Shown piece by piece: positions 50,324-59,714 of a stretch of DNA of 61,045 nt; the stretch's first letter is position 1; every line of letters begins with the position of its first letter. This stretch comes from Silicimonas sp. (GTDB lineage: Bacteria; Pseudomonadota; Alphaproteobacteria; Rhodobacterales; Rhodobacteraceae). The notes below the pieces were generated by a model. That model did no database searches. It was given only the letters and a program-made list of their open reading frames with translations, and had not been told where the DNA came from. Position numbers and translations under genes: made by a program. The stretch is from contig JAJEAC010000032.1 in the NCBI GenBank assembly GCA_022824315.1, forward strand, positions 1-61,045, given 5' to 3'.

Positions 50324-50448
50324 GATGCCGCCTGCAACGCGCTTCGTGCCACAGATTGCTCCGCAGTTCCTTCGCGACCCACTTGTTCGCTCAGAGTGTC
50401 AGGGCGCTGCCGCCTGTGCCCAGGGCCGCAAGGCGGGTGCGGTGAACC

Positions 50449-50512
50449 ATATCCCGGACAGACTTGACACGCAGGAAATTATATCCCGGGCAGACTTGAC
50501 ACGCAGGGAATT
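50449..50512. repeat. tandem 32-bp direct repeat
   Basis: Two adjacent 32-bp units (50449-50480 and 50481-50512) differ at only two positions, both A/G. Each contains a TTGACA hexamer (CAGACTTGACACGCAGG). They lie 83 bp upstream of the NCS2 permease start and could be operators or duplicated element ends. The rest of 50121-50594 has no gene I can support. Confidence 0.75.
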
Positions 50513-50594
50513 TGGGGTCCTGTTGCTACTCGTGTGACCGAGTGATTGCTTCACCGGTGCGGAATTTCTGCGGCGAGTGTCTGGAGGCGATGGC

Positions 50595-52337
50595 ATGGAT
50601 ACGGACGGGGACGGCAAGCATATTCGCTATGCTGCGGACGAAAAGCCTCCAACGCCACTGGCATTTGGTCTCGGCCTGCAATTGGCACTTCTTACCATCG
50701 CCGGAATCGTGCTCACCCCATCCATCGTCATCCGTGCCGCCGGAGAAGGCGATCCTTATCTGTCTTGGGCGGCATTCGCCGTCGTTGCCATCAGCGGGGT
50801 CAGCACGATTATCCAGGCAGTTCGCGTCGGCCGCTTCGGCGCCGGCTATGTTCTCCTCATGGGAACGTCGGGTGCGTTCATCGCGGTCAGCATAGCTGCG
50901 ATCGTGGCCGGAGGCCCGGCGCTGCTTGCCACGCTTGTTGTCATTTCGTCCCTGATCCAGTTCGTTCTCGCCACGCGTCTTGTCTGGGTGCGCCGAATAT
51001 TCACGCCCACCGTTGCCGGCACTGTCATCATGCTTATCGCGGTGACGGTGATGCCGATTGTATTCACCATGCTGGAAGAGGTGCCGGACGATGCCCACCA
51101 ACTGGCGTCGCCGCTTTCGGCGGCTGCAACGATCGCGGTCATCGTCTGCATCGCGCTTTCCGCAACCGGGGTCTGGCGCCTGTGGGCTCCGGTGATCGGG
51201 GTCGTCATCGGTTCCGTGATCGGCTGGATGTTTGGCATCTACGAAACCGAGCGCGTGGCCCAAGCGTCCTGGATCGGGCTGCCGCAGGGTGGATGGCCGG
51301 GCTTCGACGTGGACTTCGGGCCGGCGTTCTGGAGCTTGCTGCCGGCCTTCGTGATCGTGACGATTGTCGGCGCAATTGAGACAATCGGCGACTCGATGGC
51401 GATCCAGCACGTTTCGTGGCGCAAACGCCGGGCCGTTGATTACCGGGCGGTTGAGGGTGCAGTCGCCGCCGACGGGCTTGGCAACATGCTGTCCGGCCTG
51501 CTCGGCACGGTTCCGAACACGACCTATTCCACCAGCATTTCCGTGACCGAGCTTACCGGGGTGGCTTCGCGCCGCGTCGGCGTTGCCGTTGGCCTTATCT
51601 TCCTCGCCATGGCCCTCTTGCCCAAGTCGCTCGCCGCAATCCTCGCGATTCCAGGGCCAGTCGTGGCTGCTTACGCGACCGTACTTCTATCGACACTGTT
51701 CGTCGTCGGCATGAGAATGGTTGTGCAGGACGGGCTGGACTACCGCAAGGGAGTGGTGGTCGGCATTTCATTCTGGATTGGTGTCGGCTTCCAGAGCGGA
51801 GTGATCTACCCCGAGTTCTTTGCGGAGTTCGCCGGCGGCCTGTTTCAGAACGGCATGACGGCCGGCGGTGCCTCGGCCATCCTGCTGACGGTGTTCATGG
51901 ATGTGACGAAACCCCGACGCAGGCGCATGGAAGTCGTCACGTTGAACCAGTCTGCACTTGGCCCGATGAGCGCGTTTCTGCGGCAATTTGCCTTGAGCAA
52001 TGGGTGGGGTGCCGCCATGGCGCAACGGCTTGACGCCGTCGGAGAAGAAACCCTCTTGACGCTTATCGAAAACCAGTCGGATACACGGTCCCGAAACCTC
52101 CGCCTTTCTGTTTCGCGCGAAGACGGCGGTGCCGTTCTGGAGTTCGTCGTCGCCTCCGGTGACGAGATCAACCTGGAGGATCGCATTTCCCGGCTTGGCG
52201 AGCACACCACCGGCACCTCTCTTGGTCATGAGGCTTCGCTACGGCTGTTGCGGCATCTCGCGTCGTCAGTCCATCACCAGCAGTATCACGACACCGAGGT
52301 CGTGACCGTAAAGGTCAAGCCACCGGAACCGCAGTGA
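50595..52337 (+). CDS. NCS2-type permease with C-terminal ATPase-like domain (paralogue)
   Basis: A 580-residue paralogue of the 43623-45362 permease, with the same two-part build: a membrane domain (GYVLLMGTSGAFIAVSIAAI, FTPTVAGTVIMLIAVTVMP, GLLGTVPNTTYSTSISVTELTGVASR) and a soluble C-terminal domain of about 135 residues (AQRLDAVGEETLLTLIENQ ... LRLLRHLASSVHHQQYHDTEVVTV). The ATG at 50595 has GGAGG eight bases upstream. Its codon use is less extreme in GC than that of the first copy, so the two probably have different histories in this genome. It is likely a nucleobase or related heterocycle importer. Confidence 0.87.
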   Translation: MDTDGDGKHIRYAADEKPPTPLAFGLGLQLALLTIAGIVLTPSIVIRAAGEGDPYLSWAAFAVVAISGVSTIIQAVRVGRFGAGYVLLMGTSGAFIAVSIAAIVAGGPALLATLVVISSLIQFVLATRLVWVRRIFTPTVAGTVIMLIAVTVMPIVFTMLEEVPDDAHQLASPLSAAATIAVIVCIALSATGVWRLWAPVIGVVIGSVIGWMFGIYETERVAQASWIGLPQGGWPGFDVDFGPAFWSLLPAFVIVTIVGAIETIGDSMAIQHVSWRKRRAVDYRAVEGAVAADGLGNMLSGLLGTVPNTTYSTSISVTELTGVASRRVGVAVGLIFLAMALLPKSLAAILAIPGPVVAAYATVLLSTLFVVGMRMVVQDGLDYRKGVVVGISFWIGVGFQSGVIYPEFFAEFAGGLFQNGMTAGGASAILLTVFMDVTKPRRRRMEVVTLNQSALGPMSAFLRQFALSNGWGAAMAQRLDAVGEETLLTLIENQSDTRSRNLRLSVSREDGGAVLEFVVASGDEINLEDRISRLGEHTTGTSLGHEASLRLLRHLASSVHHQQYHDTEVVTVKVKPPEPQ

Positions 52338-52366
52338 CGGAAAGTCCATCGGATTCCGACCTGCCG

Positions 52367-52404
52367 GGAATCCCCAAACTCACGGTCAATGCGCCGGGGA
52401 TTCC
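52367..52404. terminator. inverted repeat after the NCS2 gene
   Basis: GGAATCCCC (52367-52375) and GGGGATTCC (52396-52404) can form a 9-bp stem between the convergent permease and acyl-CoA dehydrogenase genes. No T-run follows, so termination is only a guess. Confidence 0.3.
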
Positions 52405-52536
52405 GCAGTGACGGGCACCCTGTGGGCAAAGCCGGCAAAGTTCACCGCTTGATCCGCTGAATTCCACGCCCGAGGGTCTGGAAGAGTACACGGCGCATCC
52501 AGTTGATGCCGCGCTCAAGGCACGCCGATCGCCCCC

Positions 52537-53700
52537 TCACGCAACCTGCCCCATCAACTCCCGACCGATGAGCATCCGCCGGATCTCGCTCGTTCCCGCG
52601 CCAATCTCCATCAGCTTCGCGTCACGAAAGAGTCGAGACACGGGATGGTCGTTCATGAAACCCGCGCCACCCATCGCCTGCACGGCCTGATGCGCCTGCC
52701 GCATCGCGGCCTCGCTTGCGAACAGGCAGCACGCGGCCGCATCCTGACGCGTGACGTCGCCCCGGTCACAGGCCTTCGCGACCTCGTAAACATATGCGCG
52801 CGAGGAGTTCATCGCCGCATACATGTCCGCGATCTTCCCCTGCATGAGTTGGAACGACCCGATCGGCTTCCCGAACTGCTTGCGCTCGGCCATGTAGGGC
52901 ATGATCTCGTCAAGGCAGGCAGCGATGATGCCGGGCCCGATACCGGCCAGCACCACGCGCTCGTAGTCCAGACCTGACATCAGGACGCGAGCGCCCTGCC
53001 CCTCTTCGCCCAGCACGTTCTCAAACGGCACTTCAACGTCTTCGAAGATCAGTTCCGCCGTGTTCGAGCCACGCATGCCCAACTTGTCGAAATGGGCGCT
53101 CGTCGAGTATCCGGTCATTTCGCGTTCAACGAGGAATGCCGTGATGCCTTTCGATCCTGCATCGGGGTCGGTCTTGGCATAAACGACCAGCGTATCCGCT
53201 TCCGGCCCGTTGGTAATCCAGTACTTGGCCCCATTGAGCCTGTAATGATCGTTCCTTCTCTCGGCACGGAGACTCATCGAAACCACATCCGAACCGGCAC
53301 CTGCCTCGCTCATGGCAAGTGCGCCGACATGCTCTCCCGAAACGAGCCGGGGCAGAAACCTTGCCTTCTGCGGTTCGCTCCCGTTCAGCCTGATCTGATT
53401 GACACAGAGATTCGAATGCGCCCCGTAGGATAGCGAGACGCTGGCTGATGCCCGCGCAATCTCCTCGACGGCAACCGTGTGGGCAAGATACCCCAGACCG
53501 GCGCCACCATATTCTTCCTCAACGGTGACGCCAAGGAGTCCCAGCTCACCCATTTCTCGCCATAGCTCCGGTGGAAAGGCGTTCGCACGGTCGATCTCCA
53601 TCGCCATGGGCCGGACCCGCTCCTGCGCCCAGCGCCGCACAATGTTGCGAAGCGCGTCCACGTCCTCGCCGAGATCGAAACGCATGGAAGCGTCGAACAT
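52537..53700 (-). CDS. ivd: isovaleryl-CoA dehydrogenase
   Basis: A 387-residue FAD-dependent acyl-CoA dehydrogenase of the leucine pathway, converting isovaleryl-CoA to 3-methylcrotonyl-CoA. FAD-binding segments AMSEAGAGSDVVSM and KYWITNGPEADTLVVYAK are typical. The catalytic base in this subfamily lies in LDYERVVLAG (E247), the position that separates isovaleryl-CoA dehydrogenases from straight-chain enzymes. It is isolated from other leucine genes in this window. A TetR-type operator-like palindrome lies 15 bp before the ATG. Confidence 0.9.
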   Translation of the reverse strand: MFDASMRFDLGEDVDALRNIVRRWAQERVRPMAMEIDRANAFPPELWREMGELGLLGVTVEEEYGGAGLGYLAHTVAVEEIARASASVSLSYGAHSNLCVNQIRLNGSEPQKARFLPRLVSGEHVGALAMSEAGAGSDVVSMSLRAERRNDHYRLNGAKYWITNGPEADTLVVYAKTDPDAGSKGITAFLVEREMTGYSTSAHFDKLGMRGSNTAELIFEDVEVPFENVLGEEGQGARVLMSGLDYERVVLAGIGPGIIAACLDEIMPYMAERKQFGKPIGSFQLMQGKIADMYAAMNSSRAYVYEVAKACDRGDVTRQDAAACCLFASEAAMRQAHQAVQAMGGAGFMNDHPVSRLFRDAKLMEIGAGTSEIRRMLIGRELMGQVA

Positions 53701-53715
53701 CTGGGGTCCCCGTAT

Positions 53716-53731
53716 ATGAACGAACGTTCAT
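53716..53731. promoter_or_regulatory. TetR-type operator-like palindrome upstream of ivd
   Basis: ATGAACGAACGTTCAT is a 16-bp inverted repeat with one mismatched pair, centred 23 bp upstream of the ivd start. Its form (GAACG/CGTTC) is like sites of TetR regulators of acyl-CoA metabolism. No TetR gene lies in the window. Confidence 0.5.
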
Positions 53732-53831
53732 TTTTCTAGCTGCGCGGGTTCCGTGCGTCAAGCATGGCAGGCATCGCGCTTCTCAATAAAGGTGCCACCA
53801 AGTTCGACGCTTGACCGAAACGGCCAGGATT

Positions 53832-55025
53832 TCAGGCCCGCGTGCCGGAGACCTCCTCGCGGATGATCCTTGTGATGATCTCGCAATCCTCCTCCGAGAA
53901 CGTCAGAGGAACGCGCATGTCCAGGAGCCCGGACATCACCTGATCGGTTTGCGGCAAGGCCAGCGCATCTGCATAGGCCCAATGGCGATAGGTAGACGTG
54001 AACCCATGTGCCCGTGCGGCACCAAACCACTTCAATTCAACGCCACGGCGCGCGCACCTTTGTACAAAGGCCTCAATCTCGTTCGCTTCATGGCCCGGCA
54101 ACCGAAACTGGAATGACGAACCAACCCGTACCAGGTCCGGATGCCGATCGATGAGGTTCAGCAGAGGCAGGTCTCGCAGGCCATCTTCCATCGCATCGTG
54201 CAGGTCGGCCCAGCGCTTCACGCGCTCGGGAAGTGCAGCAAGCTGCGGGCGGAGGATGGCCGCACGCAGGTTGTCCATGCGTCCCGAGAGATTCGGCGTG
54301 AAATCCCGCAGCGCCTCAAACGCGTCCGCACCGGGACCGGCGCCGTGGCGCTCGTAGAGCATGTAGCTCCCGGACAGGAGCGTGGCGCGCGCCGCCACGT
54401 CCGGATCGTCCGTTGCCAGGAGACCGCCTTCGCCGGAATTGATGTGCTTGTAAGTCTGGGTGCTGTAGCACGCGCTTGCACCGTGCCGCCCCGAGACCAC
54501 GCCCCGCCAGGAACCGCCCATGGTGTGGGCGCAATCCTCTATGACCACGATGCCCCGGTCCCGCGCGATGCACATGATCCTGTCCATGTCGGGTTGATGG
54601 CCTCGCATGTGACTCAACATCAGAACCCGTGCCCCGGACATCTCGGCCATTTCCTCGAGATGAGCAAAGTCGATCGTCAGCGACTCCGTCGTTTCAACGA
54701 AGACAACGCGCGCGCCCACGCCGACAATCGCGCCCGGCACCGGTGCCAGCGTGAAGGCGTTGCTCAGGACGGCGTCGCCCGGTCGTACATCGTGAGCGCG
54801 CAGCGCCGCCGCAAGTGCATGACCTCCCGACGTCATTGCCAGCACGTAGCGTGCTCCCGTAATCGCCGCAAAGTCACGCTCCAGAAGCGAAGCCTCTCCG
54901 ACCTCGCCTTCCGCCAGATTGTATCGATGCAGCCTGCCGTGCTTCAGGACCGCGGTCGCGGCTTCGACCGCCGCGTCCGGGATCGGTTCCTGTTGCGTGA
55001 AACTGCCTGCAAATCGATGCACCAT
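53832..55025 (-). CDS. DegT/DnrJ/EryC1/StrS-family aminotransferase
   Basis: A 397-residue PLP enzyme of the sugar-aminotransferase fold. The PLP lysine is K193 (TQTYKHINSGEGG) and the pyridine-contacting aspartate is D164 (VIEDCAHTMGG). Such enzymes transfer an amino group to a keto sugar or related substrate. It ends 131 nt before the ivd operator and follows the phosphatase gene by 5 nt, so it may be co-transcribed with it. The substrate cannot be told; no sugar-nucleotide genes are adjacent except glmU/glmS on the other strand. Confidence 0.88.
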   Translation of the reverse strand: MVHRFAGSFTQQEPIPDAAVEAATAVLKHGRLHRYNLAEGEVGEASLLERDFAAITGARYVLAMTSGGHALAAALRAHDVRPGDAVLSNAFTLAPVPGAIVGVGARVVFVETTESLTIDFAHLEEMAEMSGARVLMLSHMRGHQPDMDRIMCIARDRGIVVIEDCAHTMGGSWRGVVSGRHGASACYSTQTYKHINSGEGGLLATDDPDVAARATLLSGSYMLYERHGAGPGADAFEALRDFTPNLSGRMDNLRAAILRPQLAALPERVKRWADLHDAMEDGLRDLPLLNLIDRHPDLVRVGSSFQFRLPGHEANEIEAFVQRCARRGVELKWFGAARAHGFTSTYRHWAYADALALPQTDQVMSGLLDMRVPLTFSEEDCEIITRIIREEVSGTRA

Positions 55026-55030
55026 GTCGA

Positions 55031-55693
55031 CTACCCGATCAGTTCGGCCACGATCCTGCCAAGCGCTCCGAAGTCCGGCAAGAGCGCATCCGGCTCCAGC
55101 CGGGCCACACGTTCGCCCTCGGGTCCGAAGGAAACGAGCGCAACCGGAACGCCGGCCGCCCGAGCGGTCCTGACATCCGTCTCGGTGTCTCCAACCAGCA
55201 TGGAACGCGAAAGATTCCCGGACGCCCGGGTCACGGCTTCGCGGAGAGCATTCGGGTCGGGCTTTCGCACCGGCAAGGTATCGGCACCGACAAGCGACGC
55301 AAACCGGTCTCGCACGCCGAGCCGGCAGAGCAGGAGATCTGCCAGCGCCTCGGGCTTGTTCGTGCAGATGCCGACCAAGTACCCCGCGTCACGCAACGCA
55401 TCGACCGCCGCCACCGCGCCCGGGAACAGGACGGTCTTGGCGTCGATGACGTCGCGGTATCGGTCCAGGAACTCCGGAAAGGTGCGTTCCACCGCCTCCA
55501 CGCCATCCTGGCCGGCTCGGGCAAACCCCAGCCTCAGCATCGCGCGCCCGCCACTCAGGGCCGTCAGCCGGTCCTTGGTCTCATCAAGCCGGTCACCAAG
55601 ACCGCGTGCCCGGAAGCAGGCATTTGCCGCTTCGATCAGGTCGCCACTGGTGTCTGCAAGCGTTCCATCAAGATCGAAGATCACGCACTTCAT
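55031..55693 (-). CDS. gph: phosphoglycolate phosphatase-type HAD hydrolase
   Basis: A 220-residue HAD-superfamily phosphatase. The nucleophile and acid are D7 and D9 (FDLDGTLADT), with motif II in CTNKP, motif III lysine in VRKPDPNAL and motif IV in GDTETDV. Size and sequence fit Gph, which removes 2-phosphoglycolate. The start at MKCVIFDLDG is set by the nucleophile strand; a longer frame upstream runs into the divergent promoter region of glmU. Confidence 0.87.
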   Translation of the reverse strand: MKCVIFDLDGTLADTSGDLIEAANACFRARGLGDRLDETKDRLTALSGGRAMLRLGFARAGQDGVEAVERTFPEFLDRYRDVIDAKTVLFPGAVAAVDALRDAGYLVGICTNKPEALADLLLCRLGVRDRFASLVGADTLPVRKPDPNALREAVTRASGNLSRSMLVGDTETDVRTARAAGVPVALVSFGPEGERVARLEPDALLPDFGALGRIVAELIG

Positions 55694-55815
55694 GCATTCG
55701 TCCTTCGGCAAGTCCCCGCCCACGATGTAACTTGCGGCAACACAAGTTGATGCCAGCAACCTTTCGGGCTCTCACGCTCGCGGCTAAAAGGTCGCAGCCA
55801 AAAAGGAAAGGGCGA

Positions 55816-57165
55816 ATGCCAACCCACCTGATCGTTCTCGCCGCGGGAGCAGGAACGCGGATGCTGTCCGACCGTCCAAAGGTGCTGCACGAAATCGGAG
55901 GCGCCCCAATCCTTGCCCACGTGCTTGCGTCCGCGGAGGCGCTTGATGGGGAACGTGTTCTCGTTGTCGGTGGAGACGGTGACGCGGTCCGCCAGGAAGC
56001 GCTGAAAGCCGATGGCAAAATCAGGATCGCCGAGCAATCCGAGCAACGCGGGACGGCGCATGCCGTCATGGTGGCGGCGCCCGAACTCGACGGCAAGGGC
56101 GGTGACACGCTGGTGCTTCTCGGCGACACGCCTTTCATTCGTCCGGACACGATCTCTGCCATGGGCAAGGCTAGGGCGGACGGTGCGGAAGTCGTGTTTC
56201 TCGGATTCGAAGCTTCGGACCCTGGGCGCTACGGGCGCATCGTACGAGACGGTGCAACATTGGAGAAGGTCGTCGAGTGGAAAGACGCCGACGAAGCGAC
56301 GCGTGCAATGACGCTTTGCAACGCGGGACTGGTACTGGCCGAAACCGGCACGCTTCTTCGTCTTGCCGCCGCTGCAGGTCGGGACAATTCGGCCGGCGAG
56401 CACTACCTGACCGACATTGCCGCCTTGGGCCGCAACGAAGGGCTCGATGTCAGGGTGGTGACATGCGCCGAAGAGGAAGCGCTCGGCATCAACACATGCG
56501 CGGACCTTGCTCGCGCCGAATCGGTGTTCCAGGAGCGCGCGCGCGCCACTGCCATCGAGAGCGGCGTGACACTTCGCTCGCCGGACACGGTGCACTTTGC
56601 CTTCGACACACGCATTGACCGCAACGTCGTGGTGGAGCCGAATGTCGTTTTCGGCCCGGGGGTCGTGATCGAATCCGGGGCCTGCATCCGGGCATTCAGT
56701 CACTTGGAAGGCTGTCGCGTCGGCCGCAATGCCGTTGTCGGACCCCATGCGCGTCTCCGGCCCGGCACGGAACTCGGGGATAACGCCCGCATCGGCAACT
56801 TCGTCGAAGTCAAGAATGCCCAGATCGGGGAAGGCGCGCAGGCCAAGCACTTGTCCTATATCGGCGACGCGTCGATAGGCCGTGCCACGAATGTCGGAGC
56901 GGGAACCATCACATGCAACTTCGACGGCGCCTCCAAGCACAGGACCGAAATCGGCGAGAGAGCCTTCATCGGTGCCGGCACCATGCTGATCGCGCCAGTC
57001 AAGGTCGGCGACGAAGCGATGACGGCAACGGGTTCCGTCATCACCCGCAACATCCCCGACGGGGATCTCGCGATCGCCAGGGGCAAACAGAGCAACAGGC
57101 CGGGATTTGCCCGCAAGCTCTTGGCAAGGCTGCGCGCGTCCAAGGGCACGGGCAAGGTGGAATGA
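55816..57165 (+). CDS. glmU: bifunctional N-acetylglucosamine-1-phosphate uridyltransferase/glucosamine-1-phosphate acetyltransferase
   Basis: Makes UDP-GlcNAc for cell wall and LPS. The N-terminal uridyltransferase carries LAAGAGTRMLSDRPKVLHEIGG (residues 8-29) and LLGDTPFI. The C-terminal left-handed beta-helix acetyltransferase is visible as hexapeptide repeats (VVGPHARLRPG, IGNFVEVKNAQIGEG, YIGDASIG, IGAGTMLIAPV). At 449 residues it is of normal length. The start MPTHLIVLAAG has AAAGGAAAGGG before it. The stop lies 4 nt before glmS. Confidence 0.96.
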   Translation: MPTHLIVLAAGAGTRMLSDRPKVLHEIGGAPILAHVLASAEALDGERVLVVGGDGDAVRQEALKADGKIRIAEQSEQRGTAHAVMVAAPELDGKGGDTLVLLGDTPFIRPDTISAMGKARADGAEVVFLGFEASDPGRYGRIVRDGATLEKVVEWKDADEATRAMTLCNAGLVLAETGTLLRLAAAAGRDNSAGEHYLTDIAALGRNEGLDVRVVTCAEEEALGINTCADLARAESVFQERARATAIESGVTLRSPDTVHFAFDTRIDRNVVVEPNVVFGPGVVIESGACIRAFSHLEGCRVGRNAVVGPHARLRPGTELGDNARIGNFVEVKNAQIGEGAQAKHLSYIGDASIGRATNVGAGTITCNFDGASKHRTEIGERAFIGAGTMLIAPVKVGDEAMTATGSVITRNIPDGDLAIARGKQSNRPGFARKLLARLRASKGTGKVE

Positions 57166-57169
57166 GGCG

Positions 57170-58984
57170 GTGTGTGGCATCGTAGGCATCCTGGGCAGTC
57201 ATGAGGCTGCGCCAACCTTGGTTGAGGCGCTGAAGCGTCTTGAATACCGGGGATATGACAGCGCCGGGATTGCAACCGTGAACGATGGTGCGCTGGACCG
57301 CCGGCGTGCGGTTGGCAAGCTCGTCAATCTTTCGGACATGCTGATTCACGACCCTCTGCCCGGAAAGGCCGGAATCGGGCACACCCGCTGGGCGACGCAT
57401 GGTGCGCCCTCGGTGGCGAACGCCCACCCTCACAGGTCTGGGCGCGTTGCGGTCGTCCATAACGGCATCATCGAGAATTTCCGGGAACTGCGCGAGGAAC
57501 TCGCCGCCAGTGGATACGCCACCGAGACCGACACCGACACCGAAACCGTGTCGCTCATGGCGCAGTATCACATTGACCAGGGCCTCGCACCTCGTGACGC
57601 GGCCACAAAGACGATTGCATGCCTCGAAGGTGCATTCGCGCTGGCGTTTCTGTTCGATGGCGAGGACGACCTGATCGTCGCGGCGCGCAGGGGGTCGCCG
57701 CTCGCGCTCGGCTTCGGCGAAGGCGAAGTGTATCTCGGTTCCGATGCCGTTGCGCTGAGCCCGCTGACGGACCAGATCAGCTACCTCGAGGAAGGCGATT
57801 GCGCGGTTCTCACGCGTGCTGGCGTGGAGATTCGCGACGCGAAAGGGCAACTCGCAAACCGTGAAGTTCGCACGATCAGGATCGATCCACGCCAGATCGA
57901 AAAGGACGGCTACCAGCACTTCATGGCCAAGGAAATCGCCGAGCAGCCGGGCGTCCTGGCGGATGCGGCTCAGCATTACATCCGCAACGGCGCGCTGTTC
58001 CTGCCCGATGCGTGTCCGGACTTCTCCGCGGTTGACCGGGTCGTCATGGTTGCCTGCGGCACCGCGTTCTATGCCTGCCAGACGGCAAAATACTGGCTCG
58101 AGTCGCTCGCGGGTGTCCCCGTCGAGGTGGATGTGGCTTCGGAGTTCCGCTACCGCGACACGCCCGTCGACCACGGCACTCTCGCGATATTCGTCAGCCA
58201 GTCCGGCGAGACAGCCGACACGCTCGCCGCGCTACGGCACGTGGCGGAGCGCGCCCGGACCTTGTCCGTCGTCAACGTTCAGGAAAGCTCGATTGCGCGC
58301 GAATCCGATGTGGCCCTGCCCATCCATGCCGGACCCGAGATCGGTGTTGCCTCCACCAAGGCATTCACCTGCCAACTCTTTGCGCTCCTGGTTCTTGCCC
58401 TCAGGGCGGGGGTAGACCGCGGGCAACTGGATGCCGACACGCTCGCAGAACACATACGTGCGCTTCAATGCCTGCCCGGGCTTGCTGCGCGGGCCCTGGG
58501 CAATTCGCGCCAGATCGAGGACACGGCCCGTGCCTTGGCCAAGTTCCGCGACATCCTGTTCCTCGGGCGGGGCGCAATGTACCCGCTTGCCATGGAGGGC
58601 GCGCTGAAGCTGAAGGAAGTCAGCTACATCCACGCCGAGGGCCATTCATCCGGCGAATTGAAGCACGGTCCCATCGCCCTCATCGACCAGACCGTTCCCG
58701 TGATCGTCATGGCTCCGCGAACGGCGCTTTTCGACAAGATCGTTTCGAACATGCAGGAAGTGCTGGCCCGGGGCGGAAGGATTGTCCTAATCACCGACAG
58801 ACAGGGGCGGCGGATGGCGGGCGACGGCTTGTGGCGCGTCATCGAAATGCCGGAATTGCCCGAGCTGGTGGCGCCCATCCTGTATGCCGTTCCAGCCCAG
58901 CTTCTGGCGTATCACACCGCAGTCGCAAAGGGGACTGACGTGGACCAGCCCCGCAATCTGGCGAAGTCCGTGACCGTCGAGTAG
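57170..58984 (+). CDS. glmS: glutamine--fructose-6-phosphate aminotransferase (isomerizing)
   Basis: Forms glucosamine-6-phosphate, the step feeding GlmM and GlmU. The GTG start is followed directly by Cys, which becomes the N-terminal nucleophile (CGIVGILG) after removal of Met. The glutaminase domain has GIGHTRWATHG, and two SIS sugar-isomerase domains follow (CGTAFYACQTAKYW, SQSGETADTLAAL, SSGELKHGPIALI). It ends in the typical NLAKSVTVE. The 604-residue length is normal. Cotranscribed with glmU (4-nt gap). Confidence 0.97.
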   Translation: MCGIVGILGSHEAAPTLVEALKRLEYRGYDSAGIATVNDGALDRRRAVGKLVNLSDMLIHDPLPGKAGIGHTRWATHGAPSVANAHPHRSGRVAVVHNGIIENFRELREELAASGYATETDTDTETVSLMAQYHIDQGLAPRDAATKTIACLEGAFALAFLFDGEDDLIVAARRGSPLALGFGEGEVYLGSDAVALSPLTDQISYLEEGDCAVLTRAGVEIRDAKGQLANREVRTIRIDPRQIEKDGYQHFMAKEIAEQPGVLADAAQHYIRNGALFLPDACPDFSAVDRVVMVACGTAFYACQTAKYWLESLAGVPVEVDVASEFRYRDTPVDHGTLAIFVSQSGETADTLAALRHVAERARTLSVVNVQESSIARESDVALPIHAGPEIGVASTKAFTCQLFALLVLALRAGVDRGQLDADTLAEHIRALQCLPGLAARALGNSRQIEDTARALAKFRDILFLGRGAMYPLAMEGALKLKEVSYIHAEGHSSGELKHGPIALIDQTVPVIVMAPRTALFDKIVSNMQEVLARGGRIVLITDRQGRRMAGDGLWRVIEMPELPELVAPILYAVPAQLLAYHTAVAKGTDVDQPRNLAKSVTVE

Positions 58985-59002
58985 GCGGACCTGCAACCGC
59001 TT

Positions 59003-59449
59003 TCAGGGAAGCGCGTAGACCTCGAACGTCGGCAAACCTGCAAGCGGCGCCTCCAGAAGCCGCATCGCAGCAAGCGAAACGCGACTTGAACCGCCTTCCG
59101 ACGGCATCAACGTGACCTCGACCCCGTTGCCGTTGGCGGGATACACCAATCGTCCCGGACCCGTCGCCTCGGCCAGCGGCGTTTCAATCCAGAAGCCTGG
59201 CACCGTTGCATCGCCAAGCGACGCGACGGTTTCGCCAAGAAGACGCCCGGCGGCGCCGGGCGCAACGGCCGCATCGCGCTCGGCGGCGGTCGTTGCGTCC
59301 AGTTCCTCGACGGTCATTGCCCCGGAAGGTGCAAGTGGTGATGTCACGAGCTGCGGACGAACGACCTCTGCCTGCTCGAACTGTCCGCAACTTGAAAGCG
59401 ATACCACCGCTGTCACGGCCAGAATGCCTGGGCGAATTCCTGACTTCAT
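59003..59449 (-). CDS. small lipoprotein of unknown function
   Basis: A 148-residue protein with a lipoprotein signal (MKSGIRPGILAVTAVVSLSSC). The mature part includes MTVEELDATTAAERDAAV and a C-terminal region GFWIETPLAEATGPGRLVYPANG...LMPSEGG. It is convergent with glmS, with an 18-nt gap. Its ATG overlaps the stop of the gene before it (ATGA). I recognise the arrangement next to glmS from related bacteria but not a function. Confidence 0.7.
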   Translation of the reverse strand: MKSGIRPGILAVTAVVSLSSCGQFEQAEVVRPQLVTSPLAPSGAMTVEELDATTAAERDAAVAPGAAGRLLGETVASLGDATVPGFWIETPLAEATGPGRLVYPANGNGVEVTLMPSEGGSSRVSLAAMRLLEAPLAGLPTFEVYALP

Positions 59450-59661
59450 CGTGCAACCTCCATCGCTTGCCACGCCCGGGAGTGCCCGGGCGTCGGCGTG
59501 CACGTATCGGCGAATTCCGGCTCGCGTCCGGCAAGGCGGCCACAGACGACGCCACGAATCGAAGCCAACACGTCACGCAAAACGCCTGCGCCGTCTGCGG
59601 AGATGACACGGGGCACGGCGATGGCCCTGTCCGTGTCGAATGGCGTGGCGGCGGCAATCAT
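59446..59661 (-). CDS. 71-residue protein coupled to the lipoprotein gene
   Basis: A short protein (MIAAATPFDTDRAIAVPRVISADGA... to AWQAMEVAR) with two cysteines (RGVVCGRLAG, ADTCTPTPG). It has no recognised family. Its stop overlaps the lipoprotein start by 4 nt, and a plausible promoter precedes it, which supports it being a gene. Confidence 0.5.
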   Translation of the reverse strand: MIAAATPFDTDRAIAVPRVISADGAGVLRDVLASIRGVVCGRLAGREPEFADTCTPTPGHSRAWQAMEVAR

Positions 59662-59714
59662 TGCGTGGCGTCCCCTTGATGCCTGGCCCGATCGCGAAAC
59701 CGATGCATCCCGCG

